From Deinococcus betulae (GTDB lineage Bacteria > Deinococcota > Deinococci > Deinococcales > Deinococcaceae): a DNA stretch of 64,000 nt. The stretch spans positions 124,001 through 188,000 of the forward strand of contig NZ_JAIQXU010000003.1 in NCBI RefSeq assembly GCF_020166395.1. The letters run 5' to 3'. A model generated the notes under the pieces. The model searched no databases, was not told the DNA's origin, and was given only the letters and a program-made list of their open reading frames with translations. A program made the position numbers and the translations under genes. Shown one piece after another: positions 1 to 12,556 of the stretch (positions are counted from its first letter, which is position 1; each line of letters starts with the position of its first letter).

Positions 1-818
<818 letters not shown>

Positions 819-885
819 GCTTGCTCCTTGGGTCGCGCGGCGCTGGGCCGCGCGTGAATGGGTCAGTGTATCGCAGGGAAGAACA

Positions 886-937
886 ACGAAAAATACCCCC
901 GCACGGTGTCCCCAGAGTCTAGGGACGGGCGCGGGGG
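886..937 (-). terminator. Intrinsic terminator of clpP-clpX
   Basis: Read on the minus strand, GGGACGGGCGCGGGGG-type and CCCCCGC...GTCCC arms (about 922-937 and 896-912) form a GC-rich imperfect hairpin followed by a run of T (rev. comp. of 889-895). It lies 22 bp after the clpX stop and upstream of lon. Confidence 0.7.
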
Positions 938-959
938 AATGCTGTAAGCTCTGTTGCGT

Positions 960-2164
960 TTACGCAGACTTCTTGAGTCCCTTTGACTCAAGCAGCGTCA
1001 TGGGGTCATCAATGTGATCGGCGTCAAAGCGCAGTTCGCGCAGGCCGTCCACCGGCAACTCGAACAGCAGGTCGGTCATCGCTTTTTCCAGTACGGCGCG
1101 CAGGCCACGGGCGCCCGTCTTGCGGTCACGGGCGCGGTGGGCCACCTCACGCAGCGCCTCGTCGGTAAAGCTCAGGTCCACGTCCTGAAACCCGAAGAGG
1201 GCTTGGTACTGGGTGGCAATGGCGCCTTGCGGTTCGGTCAGGATGCGTACCAGGGCGTCCTCGTCGAGGTCCTGCAACTGCACGACCAGCGGCAGGCGGC
1301 CCACAAACTCGGGAATCAGGCCGAACTTCACGAGGTCTTCGGGCAGGAAACGCAGCTCGGCCTTCTCGTCGCCCTTGTGCTCGGCGCCAAAGCCCACGGC
1401 GCGCACGTTGGTGCGGGTGCGGCCGATGTCGGCGATGCCGTCAAAGGCCCCGCCCACGATGAACAAGATGTTCTTGGTGTTGACCTGCACCAGTTCCTGC
1501 TGCGGGTGCTTGCGGCCCCCCTGCGGCGGGACCTGGGCGACGGTGCCTTCAATGATCTTCAGCAGGGCCTGCTGCACACCTTCGCCTGATACGTCACGGG
1601 TGATGGAAGTGCCTTCGGACTTGCGGGCGATCTTGTCGATTTCGTCAATGTAGATGATGCCGCGCTCAGCCGCCGCCACGTCGTATTCGGCGGCTTGCAG
1701 CAGGCGCACGATCACGTTTTCTACGTCATCGCCCACGTAGCCAGCTTCGGTGAGGGTGGTGGCGTCAGCGATGGCGAAGGGCACTTCCAGCATCTCCGCC
1801 AGGCTGGACGCCAGCAGGGTCTTGCCGGTGCCCGTCGGCCCGATGAGCAGGATGTTGCTCTTTTGCAGGTTCACATCGGGGTGGGCGAGGCGCTGGTAGT
1901 GGCTGACCACGGCGACCGCCAGGGCCTTTTTCGCCTCATCCTGCCCAATCACGAACTCGTCGAGGTACGCCTTGATCTCTTTGGGCGTGGGCAGTTCGGT
2001 CAGACTGAAGTCGCCGCCTGCTTTCTTGTTCTGCTTGACCAGCTCGTGCGCGCGGTCCGTGCACTCGTTGCAAATGAAGGCGGCGCGGCCCGGCGCCTCG
2101 ATCAGCTGGGCAATCTGCGGATGCTGCCGCCCACAGAACGAGCAGCGGTCTCCCCCCGTCTTGG

Positions 2165-2168
<4 letters not shown>
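960..2168 (-). CDS. clpX: ClpX, ATPase subunit of the ClpXP protease
   Basis: Hexameric AAA+ unfoldase that recognises tagged proteins and feeds them to ClpP. The 402-residue product has the N-terminal zinc-binding domain (C9, C12, C33, C36), Walker A GPTGTGKT at 110-117, Walker B IIYIDEID with D175/E176, and the C-terminal sensor-2 and small AAA domain. Length is typical. The ATG at 2168 overlaps the clpP stop by four bases (ATGA), so the two are translationally coupled in the order clpP-clpX. Nothing looks unusual. Confidence 0.97.
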
Positions 2169-2767
<599 letters not shown>

Positions 2768-2774
2768 AAGGGCG

Positions 2775-2780
2775 ATTATC
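2775..2780 (-). promoter_or_regulatory. clpP: Probable -10 box for leaderless clpP
   Basis: GATAAT on the minus strand with a 7-nt gap to the clpP ATG, so transcription would start at or next to the start codon. No convincing -35 was found. Confidence 0.45.
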
Positions 2781-2801
2781 GCACGGGACGGAAAACGTAA
2801 A

Positions 2802-3437
2802 GTGTCAAAGGTGGGGAGTGGAGGCGGGCAACAGCCAGAAGACACGCGTGTTAGGGACGCGCTGCTGGCCTTGCTGGCGGCGCAGGCGGAAGAGTTGGGA
2901 TACAGCCACCATGAGGAAAGGGCGTGGGGGGGCATCTTTCGGCGCGAAGTAATGCACGGCGCTCTGTTCCTCAAATATCGTTTACAACACTTTCAGGGTA
3001 GATGGCACGCTGATGTGCAGGGCTGCATGAGATTTCTCGTTTTTCAGAGTGGAGAGGAGCGTATTCTCAGTTTTTGCAGCACACCGCACCGTCTGGAGAA
3101 CACTCAGGCCCGCAGATGGCGTTTTCCCTCAGAAGCCCGCGATCCCGAACTGCGCTGGATTGCCAAAGAAATCCGGGGCAGTTACACCCGAACGTTGCTC
3201 CCTTTCCTTAAGCAGGTTTCAACTCCAATAAGCCTCCTGACATTCATGACGAACGAGTATCAGCCATACAAACTAGCTTCAGCGGACCTGCTCACTCCTT
3301 TTCGGAGCGCGGCGCTGGTGTTGGGAACTTTGCTGCGCCCCGAAGAAGCCGCTCCCGCTCTGGCCCAACTGAACGCGGCGGAACTCGTTTTCAGTGCCCG
3401 CTGGGAGGCCTACTTCGGTCCCTTGGACCCTTCCTAA
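2802..3437 (+). CDS. Hypothetical protein, 211 aa
   Basis: I do not recognise this protein. It is soluble-looking, without signal peptide or membrane segments, and contains tryptophan- and arginine-rich stretches (for example [18 protein letters not shown]). Codon use matches the neighbours, with G/C at third positions, although the middle part is a little less GC-rich. The GTG at 2802 lies only 34 bp from the divergent clpP start and overlaps the clpP promoter area, so the true start may be further in; no good ribosome site decides it. It ends 61 bp before the aldo/keto reductase. Confidence 0.6.
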   Translation: MSKVGSGGGQQPEDTRVRDALLALLAAQAEELGYSHHEERAWGGIFRREVMHGALFLKYRLQHFQGRWHADVQGCMRFLVFQSGEERILSFCSTPHRLENTQARRWRFPSEARDPELRWIAKEIRGSYTRTLLPFLKQVSTPISLLTFMTNEYQPYKLASADLLTPFRSAALVLGTLLRPEEAAPALAQLNAAELVFSARWEAYFGPLDPS

Positions 3438-3498
3438 CCCTCTCTTCTCCGTACCACCCCCTACAGTCCCCCCACCCTCCTCTCCCCCACCCTGGGGC

Positions 3499-4551
3499 AT
3501 GAACCTTTCTTCTTACCGCACGTTGGGCCGCTCGGGCCTGGTGGTCAGCCCATTAGCGCTGGGCACCATGACCTTTGGCACCGCCCGCTGGGGCGCGTCC
3601 GACGACGAATCTCAGGCAATTTTCAACGCTTACGTGGAAGCCGGCGGCAATTTCATTGACACCGCCAACGTGTATGCCGGAGGCCGCAGCGAAGAGTGGG
3701 TGGGGCGTTTCGTTACTCAGGGGAAGCTCCGTGACCGCCTCGTTCTGGCCACCAAGGCCGCCTTCTCCACCGAAAAGGGCAATCCACACGCCAGCGGCAA
3801 CGGGCGCAAGCACCTGCACGCGGCGCTGGACGCCTCGCTGCGCCGCCTGAGCACCGACTACATCGACCTGTACTGGCTGCATATCTGGGACATGGTGACG
3901 CCCGCCGAAGAGGTGCTGCAGACCCTATGTGACTTCGTGCGCGAGGGGCGCATTCGGTACTTCGGATTTTCGAACGTGCCCGCCTGGTATGCCGCCAAGG
4001 CCGCCACGTTGGCCCAGGTGCACGGCGTCCCCGGCCCCATCGCCCTACAACTGGAGTATTCGCTAGTAGGCCGCGACCTGGAACGTGAGCATGCCCCTGC
4101 GGCGCGCGAGCTGGGGCTGGGCCTGACCCCCTGGAGTCCCCTGGCCGCCGGCTTTCTTACTGGTAAATACACCCGCGAGGACGGTTTGAAGGGCACGGCC
4201 CAGGGCGAGGGCCGCCTGGACGGCCCCAATCCGTTTGGCGACAGCAAATTCACCGAACGCAGCTGGCGCACCCTGGACGCGCTGAGGGCGGTGGCAGCCG
4301 AGGTGGACCGTCCACTGGCGCAGGTGGCGCTGGCCTGGGTGGTGGCTCAGCTGGGCGTGACTTCGACGATCATCGGGGCCAGCAGCGCGCGACAACTGAC
4401 CGACAATCTGGCCTCGCTGGACGTTCGGCTGAGTGCCGAGCAGCTGAAGACCCTCGGCGAGGCAAGCGCCCCGGACACCCCCAACTTCTTCTCAGACGGT
4501 CTGCGCTCCATGATTTTTGGTGGCAGTGACGTGCAGGGCTGGACACCGTAA
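3499..4551 (+). CDS. Aldo/keto reductase
   Basis: NAD(P)H-dependent oxidoreductase with a (beta/alpha)8 barrel that reduces carbonyl compounds; the substrate cannot be read from sequence. The 350-residue product shows the catalytic tetrad D54, Y59, K86 and H128 (FIDTANVYAGG, LVLATK, LYWLHIWD) and the C-terminal nucleotide-binding motif around STIIGASS. It resembles the YajO/YhdN-like group. The open frame extends 5' through proline-rich codons, but the ATG at 3499 starts the conserved fold (MNLSSYRTLGRSGL). It is a single gene ending at a bidirectional terminator shared with RNase J. Confidence 0.9.
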   Translation: MNLSSYRTLGRSGLVVSPLALGTMTFGTARWGASDDESQAIFNAYVEAGGNFIDTANVYAGGRSEEWVGRFVTQGKLRDRLVLATKAAFSTEKGNPHASGNGRKHLHAALDASLRRLSTDYIDLYWLHIWDMVTPAEEVLQTLCDFVREGRIRYFGFSNVPAWYAAKAATLAQVHGVPGPIALQLEYSLVGRDLEREHAPAARELGLGLTPWSPLAAGFLTGKYTREDGLKGTAQGEGRLDGPNPFGDSKFTERSWRTLDALRAVAAEVDRPLAQVALAWVVAQLGVTSTIIGASSARQLTDNLASLDVRLSAEQLKTLGEASAPDTPNFFSDGLRSMIFGGSDVQGWTP

Positions 4552-4576
4552 GCTCGCTCTGGACTGAATACTGAAC

Positions 4577-4606
4577 AAGGCCGCCCCAGCTGTGGGCGGC
4601 CTTATT
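4577..4606. terminator. Bidirectional terminator between the aldo/keto reductase and RNase J
   Basis: Perfect 10-bp stem AAGGCCGCCC (4577-4586) with GGGCGGCCTT (4594-4603), a 7-nt loop, A-rich on one side and T-rich on the other. It serves both convergent genes. Confidence 0.85.
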
Positions 4607-4646
4607 GATACGGGATTGGGAGCACCACGACCGGCGCCCCTACTGC

Positions 4647-6320
<1,674 letters not shown>

Positions 6321-6602
6321 GAGGATCTCCGGTGGGCTGGATGCGGCCCCTGGGCGGGGATGCACAGCAGGTTGTGAGAGAAGGCGGGGCCACCAGGGGC
6401 AGCCGGGGTGGGGACTGAGTTGTGTCGCTCTGCGCTGGGGCCAGGGGCCGGCAGACATAGAGGCGCGGTCTCACCAACCTAGCACACCCCCGGCGGGGGA
6501 CAGCCCAGCAGGCCGCCACCAGCCCCCCAAAGGCCGCGAAGTTCAGGAGCGCAAGACCCTGGCGGTCAAGAAACCATCATGAAGGCGCCCCTCATGAGGG
6601 GG

Positions 6603-6608
6603 TATCAT
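6603..6608 (+). promoter_or_regulatory. Probable -10 box for the leaderless regulator gene
   Basis: TATCAT lies 7 nt before GTG 6616. Just upstream, CATGA...TCATG (about 6578-6596) forms a small inverted repeat that could be an operator. The rest of 6321-6615 shows no gene. Confidence 0.4.
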
Positions 6609-6615
6609 CGGCCAC

Positions 6616-7281
6616 GTGACCACGCAACGCATTCTTGTCATCGAGGACGACCTGGACATTGCCAACGTCCTACGGATGGACCTAACCGACGCCGGCTTCG
6701 AAGTTGACCACGCCGACAGCGCCATGAACGGCCTCATCAAAGCCCGCGAGGACCAGCCCACCCTCATTCTGCTGGACCTGGGCCTGCCTGACTTTGACGG
6801 CGGCGACGTGGTGCAGCGCCTGCGCAAGAACAGCGCGGTGCCGATTATCGTGCTGACCGCCCGCGACACCGTGGACGAAAAGGTGCGCCTGCTAGGCCTG
6901 GGCGCCGACGACTACCTGATTAAGCCCTTTCACCCCGACGAACTGTTGGCCCGCGTCAAGGTGCAGCTGCGCCAGCGCACCACCGAGAGCCTGACGATGG
7001 GCGACCTGACGCTGGACCCGCAAAAGCGCCTGGTGACCTACAAGGGCGACGAACTGCGCCTCTCGCCCAAGGAATTTGACATCCTGGCGCTGCTGATTCG
7101 TCAGCCAGGGCGCGTGTACTCGCGCCAGGAAATCGGCCAGGACATCTGGCAGGGGCGCCTGCCCGAGGGCAGCAACGTCGTGGACGTGCATATGGCCAAC
7201 CTGCGCGCCAAGCTGCGCGACCTGGACGGCTACGGGCTGCTGCGAACCGTGCGCGGCGTCGGCTACGCCCTGCGCGGCTAA
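6616..7281 (+). CDS. drRRA: OmpR/PhoB-family response regulator, DrRRA-like
   Basis: Two-component DNA-binding regulator. The receiver domain (1-120) has D54 as phospho-acceptor (LILLDLGLPDF), T81 and K103; the winged-helix effector domain (about 125-221) ends in the usual RTVRGVGYAL motif. The 221-residue length is standard. Synteny with RNase J on one side and a kinase on the other matches DR2418 (DrRRA), required for radiation resistance in D. radiodurans; orthology is inferred from this and from sequence character, not from a search. The GTG at 6616 is supported by the -10 box 7 nt upstream. The kinase begins 12 bp downstream, so they are co-transcribed. Confidence 0.9.
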   Translation: MTTQRILVIEDDLDIANVLRMDLTDAGFEVDHADSAMNGLIKAREDQPTLILLDLGLPDFDGGDVVQRLRKNSAVPIIVLTARDTVDEKVRLLGLGADDYLIKPFHPDELLARVKVQLRQRTTESLTMGDLTLDPQKRLVTYKGDELRLSPKEFDILALLIRQPGRVYSRQEIGQDIWQGRLPEGSNVVDVHMANLRAKLRDLDGYGLLRTVRGVGYALRG

Positions 7282-7293
7282 GGGCCAGGACAC

Positions 7294-9588
7294 ATGACGG
7301 ACGCCCAGCCTGGTCTGGGCCGGCCAGATGGGTCGGGCACCGGGTTTGCCGGGGTGGACGCCAGCGCGCTGCTGGCCGCCCTGCCGGACCCGGTGGCGCT
7401 GCTGCACCCTGGCGGCGAGGTCACGCTGAACGCGGCGGCGCAGGAGCGCATCACGCGCGCCTCGCCGCAGGGCGACTGGCAGGCGCTGTTTCAAGCAGAG
7501 AGTGCCGATGCGGTGCGGGCGGCGGTGATGGGCGCCCTGGAAGGCCAGACCTCGCGCGTCACGGCGCGGGCCGTGGACACGGTGGCGCCGGCCCTGGTGA
7601 CGGTCTCGCCGGCAGGGGGCGGCGTCCTGATTCACCTGCATGTGGCGCGCGACCCCCTGGAAGTGGCCCTGGAACTGATGGACAGCCTGCGCCTGGGCAT
7701 GACGGTGCAGGCCCCCGACAGCCGCATTTTGCACGCCAACCGCGCCGCCGAGCAGATTCTGGGCCTCAGCCTGGACCAGCTGACCGGGCGCGATTCCATG
7801 GACCCCCGCTGGCAGGCCATTCATCCGGACGGCTCGGCGTTTCCCGGTGACACCCACCCGTCTGTGCAGGCGCTGCGCAGCGGCGAAGCGGTGTATCACG
7901 TCCCGATGGGCATCTTTCACCCGCCCAGCGGCGAGCAGCGCTGGCTGGACGTGACCGCCCTGCCCCGGCGCGCCCCCGGCAGCGCTCAGCCCAAGCAGGT
8001 CACGACCGTCTTTAACGACGTCACAGACCTGTACACCACCCAGAAGGCGCTGCGGGGCAGCGAGCAGCGCTTTCGCTCGCTGGTCGAGGCCACCGCCCAG
8101 ATCGTGTGGACCACCCAGCCTGACGGCGCCTTTTTGCCGCCGCAGCTCGACTGGGAAGCCTTCACGGGCCAGACGCCGGAAGAGTACAGCCAGGCCGGCT
8201 GGCTGGGCGCCCTGCATCCAGAAGACCGCGCCCACGCCATTGCCGCCTGGGAAGGAGCGGTGGCGGCCCGCAGGCCCTACATCACGGCCTACCGCGTGCG
8301 CCGCGCCGACGGCGTGTATGTGGCGATGGACGCGCGCGGCGTACCTGTGCTGGACGAGCGGGGCGCCGTCAGCGAATGGGTGGGCACCAACACGGATGTT
8401 ACCGAGCTGCGCGCCGCCCAGCAGGAACTGATGGACGCCAACGCCGACCTGGAGGCGCGGGTGCAGACCCGCACGGCCGAACTGGCGCAGGTCACGCGCT
8501 TCAGCACCCTGCTGCTGACAGCAGTGGGCGAGGGCATCTTTGGGCTGGACCCGCGCGGCGTGACTACCTTTGCCAATCCAGCGGCGGCCCGCATCTTTGG
8601 TCACAGCGTTGAAAGCATGATTGGCCAGAGCCAGCACGACCTTATTCACCACCACCATGAGGACGGGCGGCCCTACCCGGTTTCAGAGTGCCCCATTCAC
8701 CAGACGCTGCGCGACGGCCAGACCCGCCGCATCGAGCGCGACGTGATGTGGCACGCCTCGGGCCGGGCGGTGCCGGTGGCCTACGTCGTGACGTCCACGC
8801 AGGACGCTTCCGGGCAGGTGGGCGGCGCGGTGGTGATGGTGCAGGACATCACTGAGCGTGAGCAGGCGAGGCAGCAGCTGCACGAGATGATTGAGAATCT
8901 GGAGCGCAGCAACCAGGACCTCGAACAGTTTGCCTATGTGGCTTCTCATGACCTGCAAGAACCGCTGCGGACCATCGGCAGCTACACCGAGCTGCTCGCC
9001 CGGCGCTACAGCGGCCAGCTGGACGAGCGGGCCGGGCAGTACCTGACCTACACACAGGGCGCCGTCGAGCGGATGCGCAGCCTTATTCAGGACCTGCTGG
9101 CCTTCGCCCGCACCGGCCGGCAAGACACTCCCCTGACGCCGCTGGCGCTGAATGACCTGATGGCGGCGGCGGCCAGTAACGTTCAGGGGACCTTGCAGGG
9201 GGGCGGCACCCTGACCTGGCACACGCCTCATTCGGTGCTGGGCCAGGCCTCGCTGCTGACCCAACTGCTAACCAATCTGGTGAGCAACGGCCTGAAGTTC
9301 TGCGCGCCGGGCCAGCCGCCACAGGTGCGCGTAACCTCGCGCCTGGAGGGGGCCTTTGTGCATCTGAGCGTGCAGGACAACGGCATTGGCATTGCGCCGG
9401 AATACCACACCCGCGTGTTTGACATCTTTCAGCGGCTGCATCACCGGGACTCCTTTGCCGGCAACGGCATGGGGCTGGCCATCTGCCGTAAGATTGCCGA
9501 ACACCACGGCGGCCAGATCTGGGTCGAGTCCAGCCCAGGGCAGGGCAGCACGTTTCAGGTGAGCCTGCCGGCGGTGCCGACCCCATGA
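7294..9588 (+). CDS. Multi-PAS sensor histidine kinase
   Basis: Sensor kinase, probably the partner of the regulator just upstream. The 764-residue protein has no membrane segment and looks cytoplasmic. I see about four PAS-like regions (roughly 20-110, 125-245, 256-375, 400-520), then HisKA with H552 in FAYVASHDLQEPLR, and an HATPase domain (about 645-760) with NLVSNGLKF, DNGIGI and GNGMGLAICRKI. The ASHDLQEPLR form of the H-box is shared with phytochrome-type and Rcp1-linked kinases, which fits the small receiver gene that overlaps its 3' end by four bases. A coiled coil (about 370-400) links PAS3 and PAS4. The signal is unknown. Confidence 0.92.
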   Translation: MTDAQPGLGRPDGSGTGFAGVDASALLAALPDPVALLHPGGEVTLNAAAQERITRASPQGDWQALFQAESADAVRAAVMGALEGQTSRVTARAVDTVAPALVTVSPAGGGVLIHLHVARDPLEVALELMDSLRLGMTVQAPDSRILHANRAAEQILGLSLDQLTGRDSMDPRWQAIHPDGSAFPGDTHPSVQALRSGEAVYHVPMGIFHPPSGEQRWLDVTALPRRAPGSAQPKQVTTVFNDVTDLYTTQKALRGSEQRFRSLVEATAQIVWTTQPDGAFLPPQLDWEAFTGQTPEEYSQAGWLGALHPEDRAHAIAAWEGAVAARRPYITAYRVRRADGVYVAMDARGVPVLDERGAVSEWVGTNTDVTELRAAQQELMDANADLEARVQTRTAELAQVTRFSTLLLTAVGEGIFGLDPRGVTTFANPAAARIFGHSVESMIGQSQHDLIHHHHEDGRPYPVSECPIHQTLRDGQTRRIERDVMWHASGRAVPVAYVVTSTQDASGQVGGAVVMVQDITEREQARQQLHEMIENLERSNQDLEQFAYVASHDLQEPLRTIGSYTELLARRYSGQLDERAGQYLTYTQGAVERMRSLIQDLLAFARTGRQDTPLTPLALNDLMAAAASNVQGTLQGGGTLTWHTPHSVLGQASLLTQLLTNLVSNGLKFCAPGQPPQVRVTSRLEGAFVHLSVQDNGIGIAPEYHTRVFDIFQRLHHRDSFAGNGMGLAICRKIAEHHGGQIWVESSPGQGSTFQVSLPAVPTP

Positions 9589-10028
9589 CCGCGCCTTCTA
9601 CACCCATTGAAATCCTGCTGGTCGAGGACAACGAACCCGATGTCCTGCTGACCCTGGAAGCCTTCGAGGAATCCCGCGTGCCCAACCGCATGCACGTGGC
9701 CCGCGACGGTGTGGACGCCCTGCGCTTTCTGCGCCGCGAGGGCGAACATGCCGGTTCGCCGCGCCCCGACGTGATTCTGATGGACATCAACATGCCGCGC
9801 AAAACGGGGCTGGAGGTGCTGGAGGAACTCAAGGCCGACCCCCTGCTGCGCAGCATTCCTGTCGTGATGCTGACCACCAGCCAGGCCGACGACGACGTGC
9901 GGTCCTGCTACGAGCGTCACGCCAGTGGGTACGTGGTCAAGCCGGTGGGCTTCGAGAACTTTCTGGGCGCCATGCGAGCTTTTGAAGCCTTCTGGCTGAC
10001 GTTTGTGCGCTTCCCCCCTCGGGCCTGA
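9585..10028 (+). CDS. Stand-alone receiver (Rcp1/CheY-like) response regulator
   Basis: Single-domain receiver of 147 residues with D67 in VILMDINMP, acidic residues E14/D15, and K119-region KPV. It has no output domain. The extended helix-3 region and FENFLGAMRAFEAFW tail are typical of Rcp1-like regulators that partner phytochrome-class kinases. The start overlaps the kinase stop (ATGA), so it is translated together with it. This gives the kinase two possible phospho-acceptors, the DrRRA-like regulator and this protein. Confidence 0.9.
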   Translation: MTAPSTPIEILLVEDNEPDVLLTLEAFEESRVPNRMHVARDGVDALRFLRREGEHAGSPRPDVILMDINMPRKTGLEVLEELKADPLLRSIPVVMLTTSQADDDVRSCYERHASGYVVKPVGFENFLGAMRAFEAFWLTFVRFPPRA

Positions 10029-10133
10029 CTGTCAGCACAGAGAGGCGCTCAGGACTTGGGGGCGTCTCTGCGTCTGGGCAGCAGGAGGAAGGAACAGGGG
10101 GTGCTTGCTCACTCCCAAGGCTGCAGAAAACAG

Positions 10134-10184
10134 GTGAAAAGGAGGTAGCCACAGCACGAACAGCCGTGGCCACCTCCTTTTCAC
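10134..10184. terminator. Large perfect-arm hairpin between convergent genes
   Basis: Arms of 19 bp with one mismatch (10134-10152 and 10166-10184, GTGAAAAGGAGGT.GCCAC) around a 13-nt loop, between the receiver gene and the convergent lipoprotein gene. A-rich and T-rich sequence is inside the stem rather than after it. It probably stops transcription from both sides. The rest of 10029-10219 holds no gene. Confidence 0.6.
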
Positions 10185-10219
10185 TCAATCCGCACTCTTC
10201 AGCACGCGGTGCCTGAACC

Positions 10220-10666
10220 CTAGCCTCCGCGCTTGACGGTGCAGTCGCCGCCGGTCAGTTTGGTGCCGGTGCCGCTGAGCTTGGCGAACACGGCGTCCAG
10301 GTCGGCCATTGAGCCAGTAACACTGATGCCAGGGTATTCCCGGACGCCGCCGATATAGGGCTGGCGCACGATACATACCACCAGCCGCTTGGCGTCGCGG
10401 GTGTCCCAGACCTGAAAGTGCCGGTTACTCTCGGTGTAGCCAATGTAGGCCCGCGCATCTTCATAGCTCCATTCGCGCTCAGTGCGGTCATAGTCCGGGG
10501 CAGCGGGCACCACGACTTCGCCCTCCACCTTTTCATTGAACTGGTCGCGGCCCGTGATGGTCCAGCGTTCACCCTCAACCAAGGGGCCTTTCAGGACGTC
10601 TGCCGTGGTGGCAGCGGGCGCGCAGGCAGCGAGAAACAGGGCAGGCAGCAGAAGCAAGGAACGCAT
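10220..10666 (-). CDS. Predicted lipoprotein, 148 aa
   Basis: Unrecognised exported protein. The N-terminus MRSLLLLPALFLAAC is a textbook lipoprotein signal with lipobox LAAC, so the mature protein would be lipidated at C15 and membrane-anchored. The remainder is small and mixed, with two further cysteines (VVCIV and GDCTVKRGG) that could form a disulfide. ATG 10666 is chosen because it starts the signal peptide directly. It is a single gene, and no function can be given. Confidence 0.7.
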   Translation of the reverse strand: MRSLLLLPALFLAACAPAATTADVLKGPLVEGERWTITGRDQFNEKVEGEVVVPAAPDYDRTEREWSYEDARAYIGYTESNRHFQVWDTRDAKRLVVCIVRQPYIGGVREYPGISVTGSMADLDAVFAKLSGTGTKLTGGDCTVKRGG

Positions 10667-10718
10667 ACAGCTGCCCACCCTAGCGCAGCCGTGAGGCCTG
10701 CGTAAGAAAGTTTGTGGC

Positions 10719-11603
10719 CTACAGCTCCAAATTCAGTGGCGTGCGGCTCTGGGCTGGAATGGCCGTGAGCAGCACCTCATATTTCCCGGTCACGAACACC
10801 TTGAACCCGTGTTTCTGGAGGCCACGCCGGGCATTCGTGACATCAGCGGCCAGCAGGCTCAGGTCTGGGCGGGCAAAGTTGCGCAGGCGCGCGCCGTAAC
10901 TCAGGGTGCCGTCGCGGTAGCGGGCGTTCGGGTAACCCAAGATCAGACCGCCGCTGGAGCTCAGGTGATGCCGGCGCAGCGCCGAGAGCAGCACGTCCTG
11001 GGTGACGCCGGGGCTTTGCAGCAGGCTCAGGGCCAGGACGAGGTCAAAGCGGCCCAGGTCAGGGGGCAACACGTTGACATCCTGCTGCAGGAAAGTGGCG
11101 GCTGGAAACCTGGCCTGCGCAGCCCGCAGCGCCCCGGAGTCAAGGTCTACCCCCGTCACTTGCAACGCCTGGCCCGGAAAGGCCAGGGCCAGGGCGTCCA
11201 GCTCATGGCCAGCATTCACCCCCAGCGCCAGCACCCGGCCGCTGGGCGGCGGATTAACCCGCCGCAGCGCCTCGATGAAGGTGGCCAGAAACACGGGGTC
11301 CTCCAGCTTGTTCACGCGGCCCCAGCCCCCGGCTGGGCTGTAGCCGGCCGCATCCGGGTCAGGCACGGCGCCCCAGGTACGCAGCCGCACGGTGACGCGG
11401 CCTGCCTCGGCCCGTTCGGGGGTCAGCAGATGGGCGCCGAGCAGGTCGGCCAGGTCGGTCCAGGTGGCCCAGGGACGGTGGCATCCGGCGGGCGTGGGCT
11501 CACCCGCGTGGAGACCCAGCCCCAGGTCGGGGTCGGGCACGGTGAACGCCACCTCGCCCTGAAGCCGCAGGGCGCCGCGCACGGCAGGCAGAATGACGCT
11601 CAT
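10719..11603 (-). CDS. Class I SAM-dependent methyltransferase
   Basis: The 294-residue product has a Rossmann-type SAM site: motif I VLALGVNAGHELDAL (about 120-135), the acidic residue after strand 2 (VTGVDLDSGAL), and FDLVLALSLLQS as motif IV. The N-terminal 100 residues look like an added recognition domain. The substrate is unknown; the C-terminal GLILGYPNARYRDG resembles small-molecule or tRNA-modifying methyltransferases but this is not decisive. ATG 11603 begins MSVILPAVRGALRL; the frame is open further upstream in a low-quality stretch. It is followed by the lipoprotein gene on the same strand. Confidence 0.75.
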   Translation of the reverse strand: MSVILPAVRGALRLQGEVAFTVPDPDLGLGLHAGEPTPAGCHRPWATWTDLADLLGAHLLTPERAEAGRVTVRLRTWGAVPDPDAAGYSPAGGWGRVNKLEDPVFLATFIEALRRVNPPPSGRVLALGVNAGHELDALALAFPGQALQVTGVDLDSGALRAAQARFPAATFLQQDVNVLPPDLGRFDLVLALSLLQSPGVTQDVLLSALRRHHLSSSGGLILGYPNARYRDGTLSYGARLRNFARPDLSLLAADVTNARRGLQKHGFKVFVTGKYEVLLTAIPAQSRTPLNLEL

Positions 11604-11685
11604 GGGTTCGGTGGTAAAGAAGAGGGGGAGAGCAGACAAAGCCCCGTCAGGATAGACGGGGCCGGAACCGAAGGAGAAGCGGGCT

Positions 11686-11982
11686 TTAGCCTTGCAGGGC
11701 GGCGGCCAGCTGGCGCAGGCCGCTCTGGTCAGCTTCGGGGGCGTCTGGGGCGAGGCTCTCGGTGGCGGCACCCAGGTCGGGCAGCAGGGCGGCGGCGCCT
11801 TCGAGGTCACCGCTTTCCAGGGCCGACTTGAGGCTGGCCAGGTGCTCCACGACCGTCTCGGCGCCGGGCACGCCGTCCAGCGTCTGGTGCCAGCTCGTCA
11901 CGTTGTCAATCGCGGCGCTGGCGGGCACGTCCTGAAGGCCACCCGAAAGGGCGTCAATGGTCTGCTGTAACTGCTGGTTCAT
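11686..11982 (-). CDS. Small acidic helical protein, 98 aa
   Basis: Unrecognised. The protein is acidic and rich in Ala, Leu and Glu, probably all helical (MNQQLQQTIDALSGGLQDV), with no cysteine and no signal peptide. A very good ribosome site (AGGAGGTCAAGC) precedes ATG 11982, which argues for a real, well-translated gene. It lies upstream of the methyltransferase on the same strand, 82 bp away. Confidence 0.65.
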   Translation of the reverse strand: MNQQLQQTIDALSGGLQDVPASAAIDNVTSWHQTLDGVPGAETVVEHLASLKSALESGDLEGAAALLPDLGAATESLAPDAPEADQSGLRQLAAALQG

Positions 11983-12149
11983 GCTTGACCTCCTGCGTCT
12001 GGGAATTTCCTGCCTGCACAGCACACCACGGCAAGAGGCGGCGAAGTGTAGGCCCGCACGCTTCATGAAGTGCAGGAATTCCGCGTGCTGGCCGACTTTT
12101 TGCAAGCGTGCTTACGGTCTTTTTCTGGTGCACACGCTGAGCTGACCCG

Positions 12150-12530
12150 GTGACCAGCCTGTGGCCTGCCCGTGGAGCCGACCTCGAAGCTCGCCTGACG
12201 CGCGTGTTCCTGCGTGCCGCTGACCCCAGTCCGGCGCAGGCCCGCTTGAAACTGCGCTTCGTGCATACGGCGCCCGACGCCTGCGTGCTGGTGGACGGCC
12301 GCAGTGACGAAGTGGCCCTGAGCAGCGGTAACGCCGCCCGGCAGGGAGACGCCGACCTGACTTTTCACCTGCGGGGGCCAGAGGCCCACACCTTCTGGCG
12401 CGGCGAATTAAACCCGGTGGCCGCCATGACGGCAGGCGTGCTGCGAATTGAAGGCCCGCTGCTGCGTGCCCTGGCGCTGGCCCCCGGCCTGAAACTGGTC
12501 CAGGCGGCGTACCGGGAGGAAACGGCCTGA
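12150..12530 (+). CDS. SCP2 sterol-binding domain-like protein
   Basis: The 126-residue protein resembles the SCP2 lipid-carrier fold: central DADLTFHLRGPEAHTFWRGELNPVAAM, then GVLRIEGPLLRALALAPGLKL, the pattern seen in bacterial SCP2-like proteins. It would bind a hydrophobic ligand in the cytoplasm. The GTG start at 12150 is the first in frame and is uncertain. An NTF2-like gene begins 26 bp after its stop. Confidence 0.65.
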   Translation: MTSLWPARGADLEARLTRVFLRAADPSPAQARLKLRFVHTAPDACVLVDGRSDEVALSSGNAARQGDADLTFHLRGPEAHTFWRGELNPVAAMTAGVLRIEGPLLRALALAPGLKLVQAAYREETA

Positions 12531-12544
12531 TCGCACCCAAGACC

Positions 12545-12550
12545 TAGACT
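12545..12550 (+). promoter_or_regulatory. Probable -10 box for leaderless 12557 gene
   Basis: TAGACT ends 6 nt before ATG 12557. Confidence 0.35.
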
Positions 12551-12556
12551 CCACAG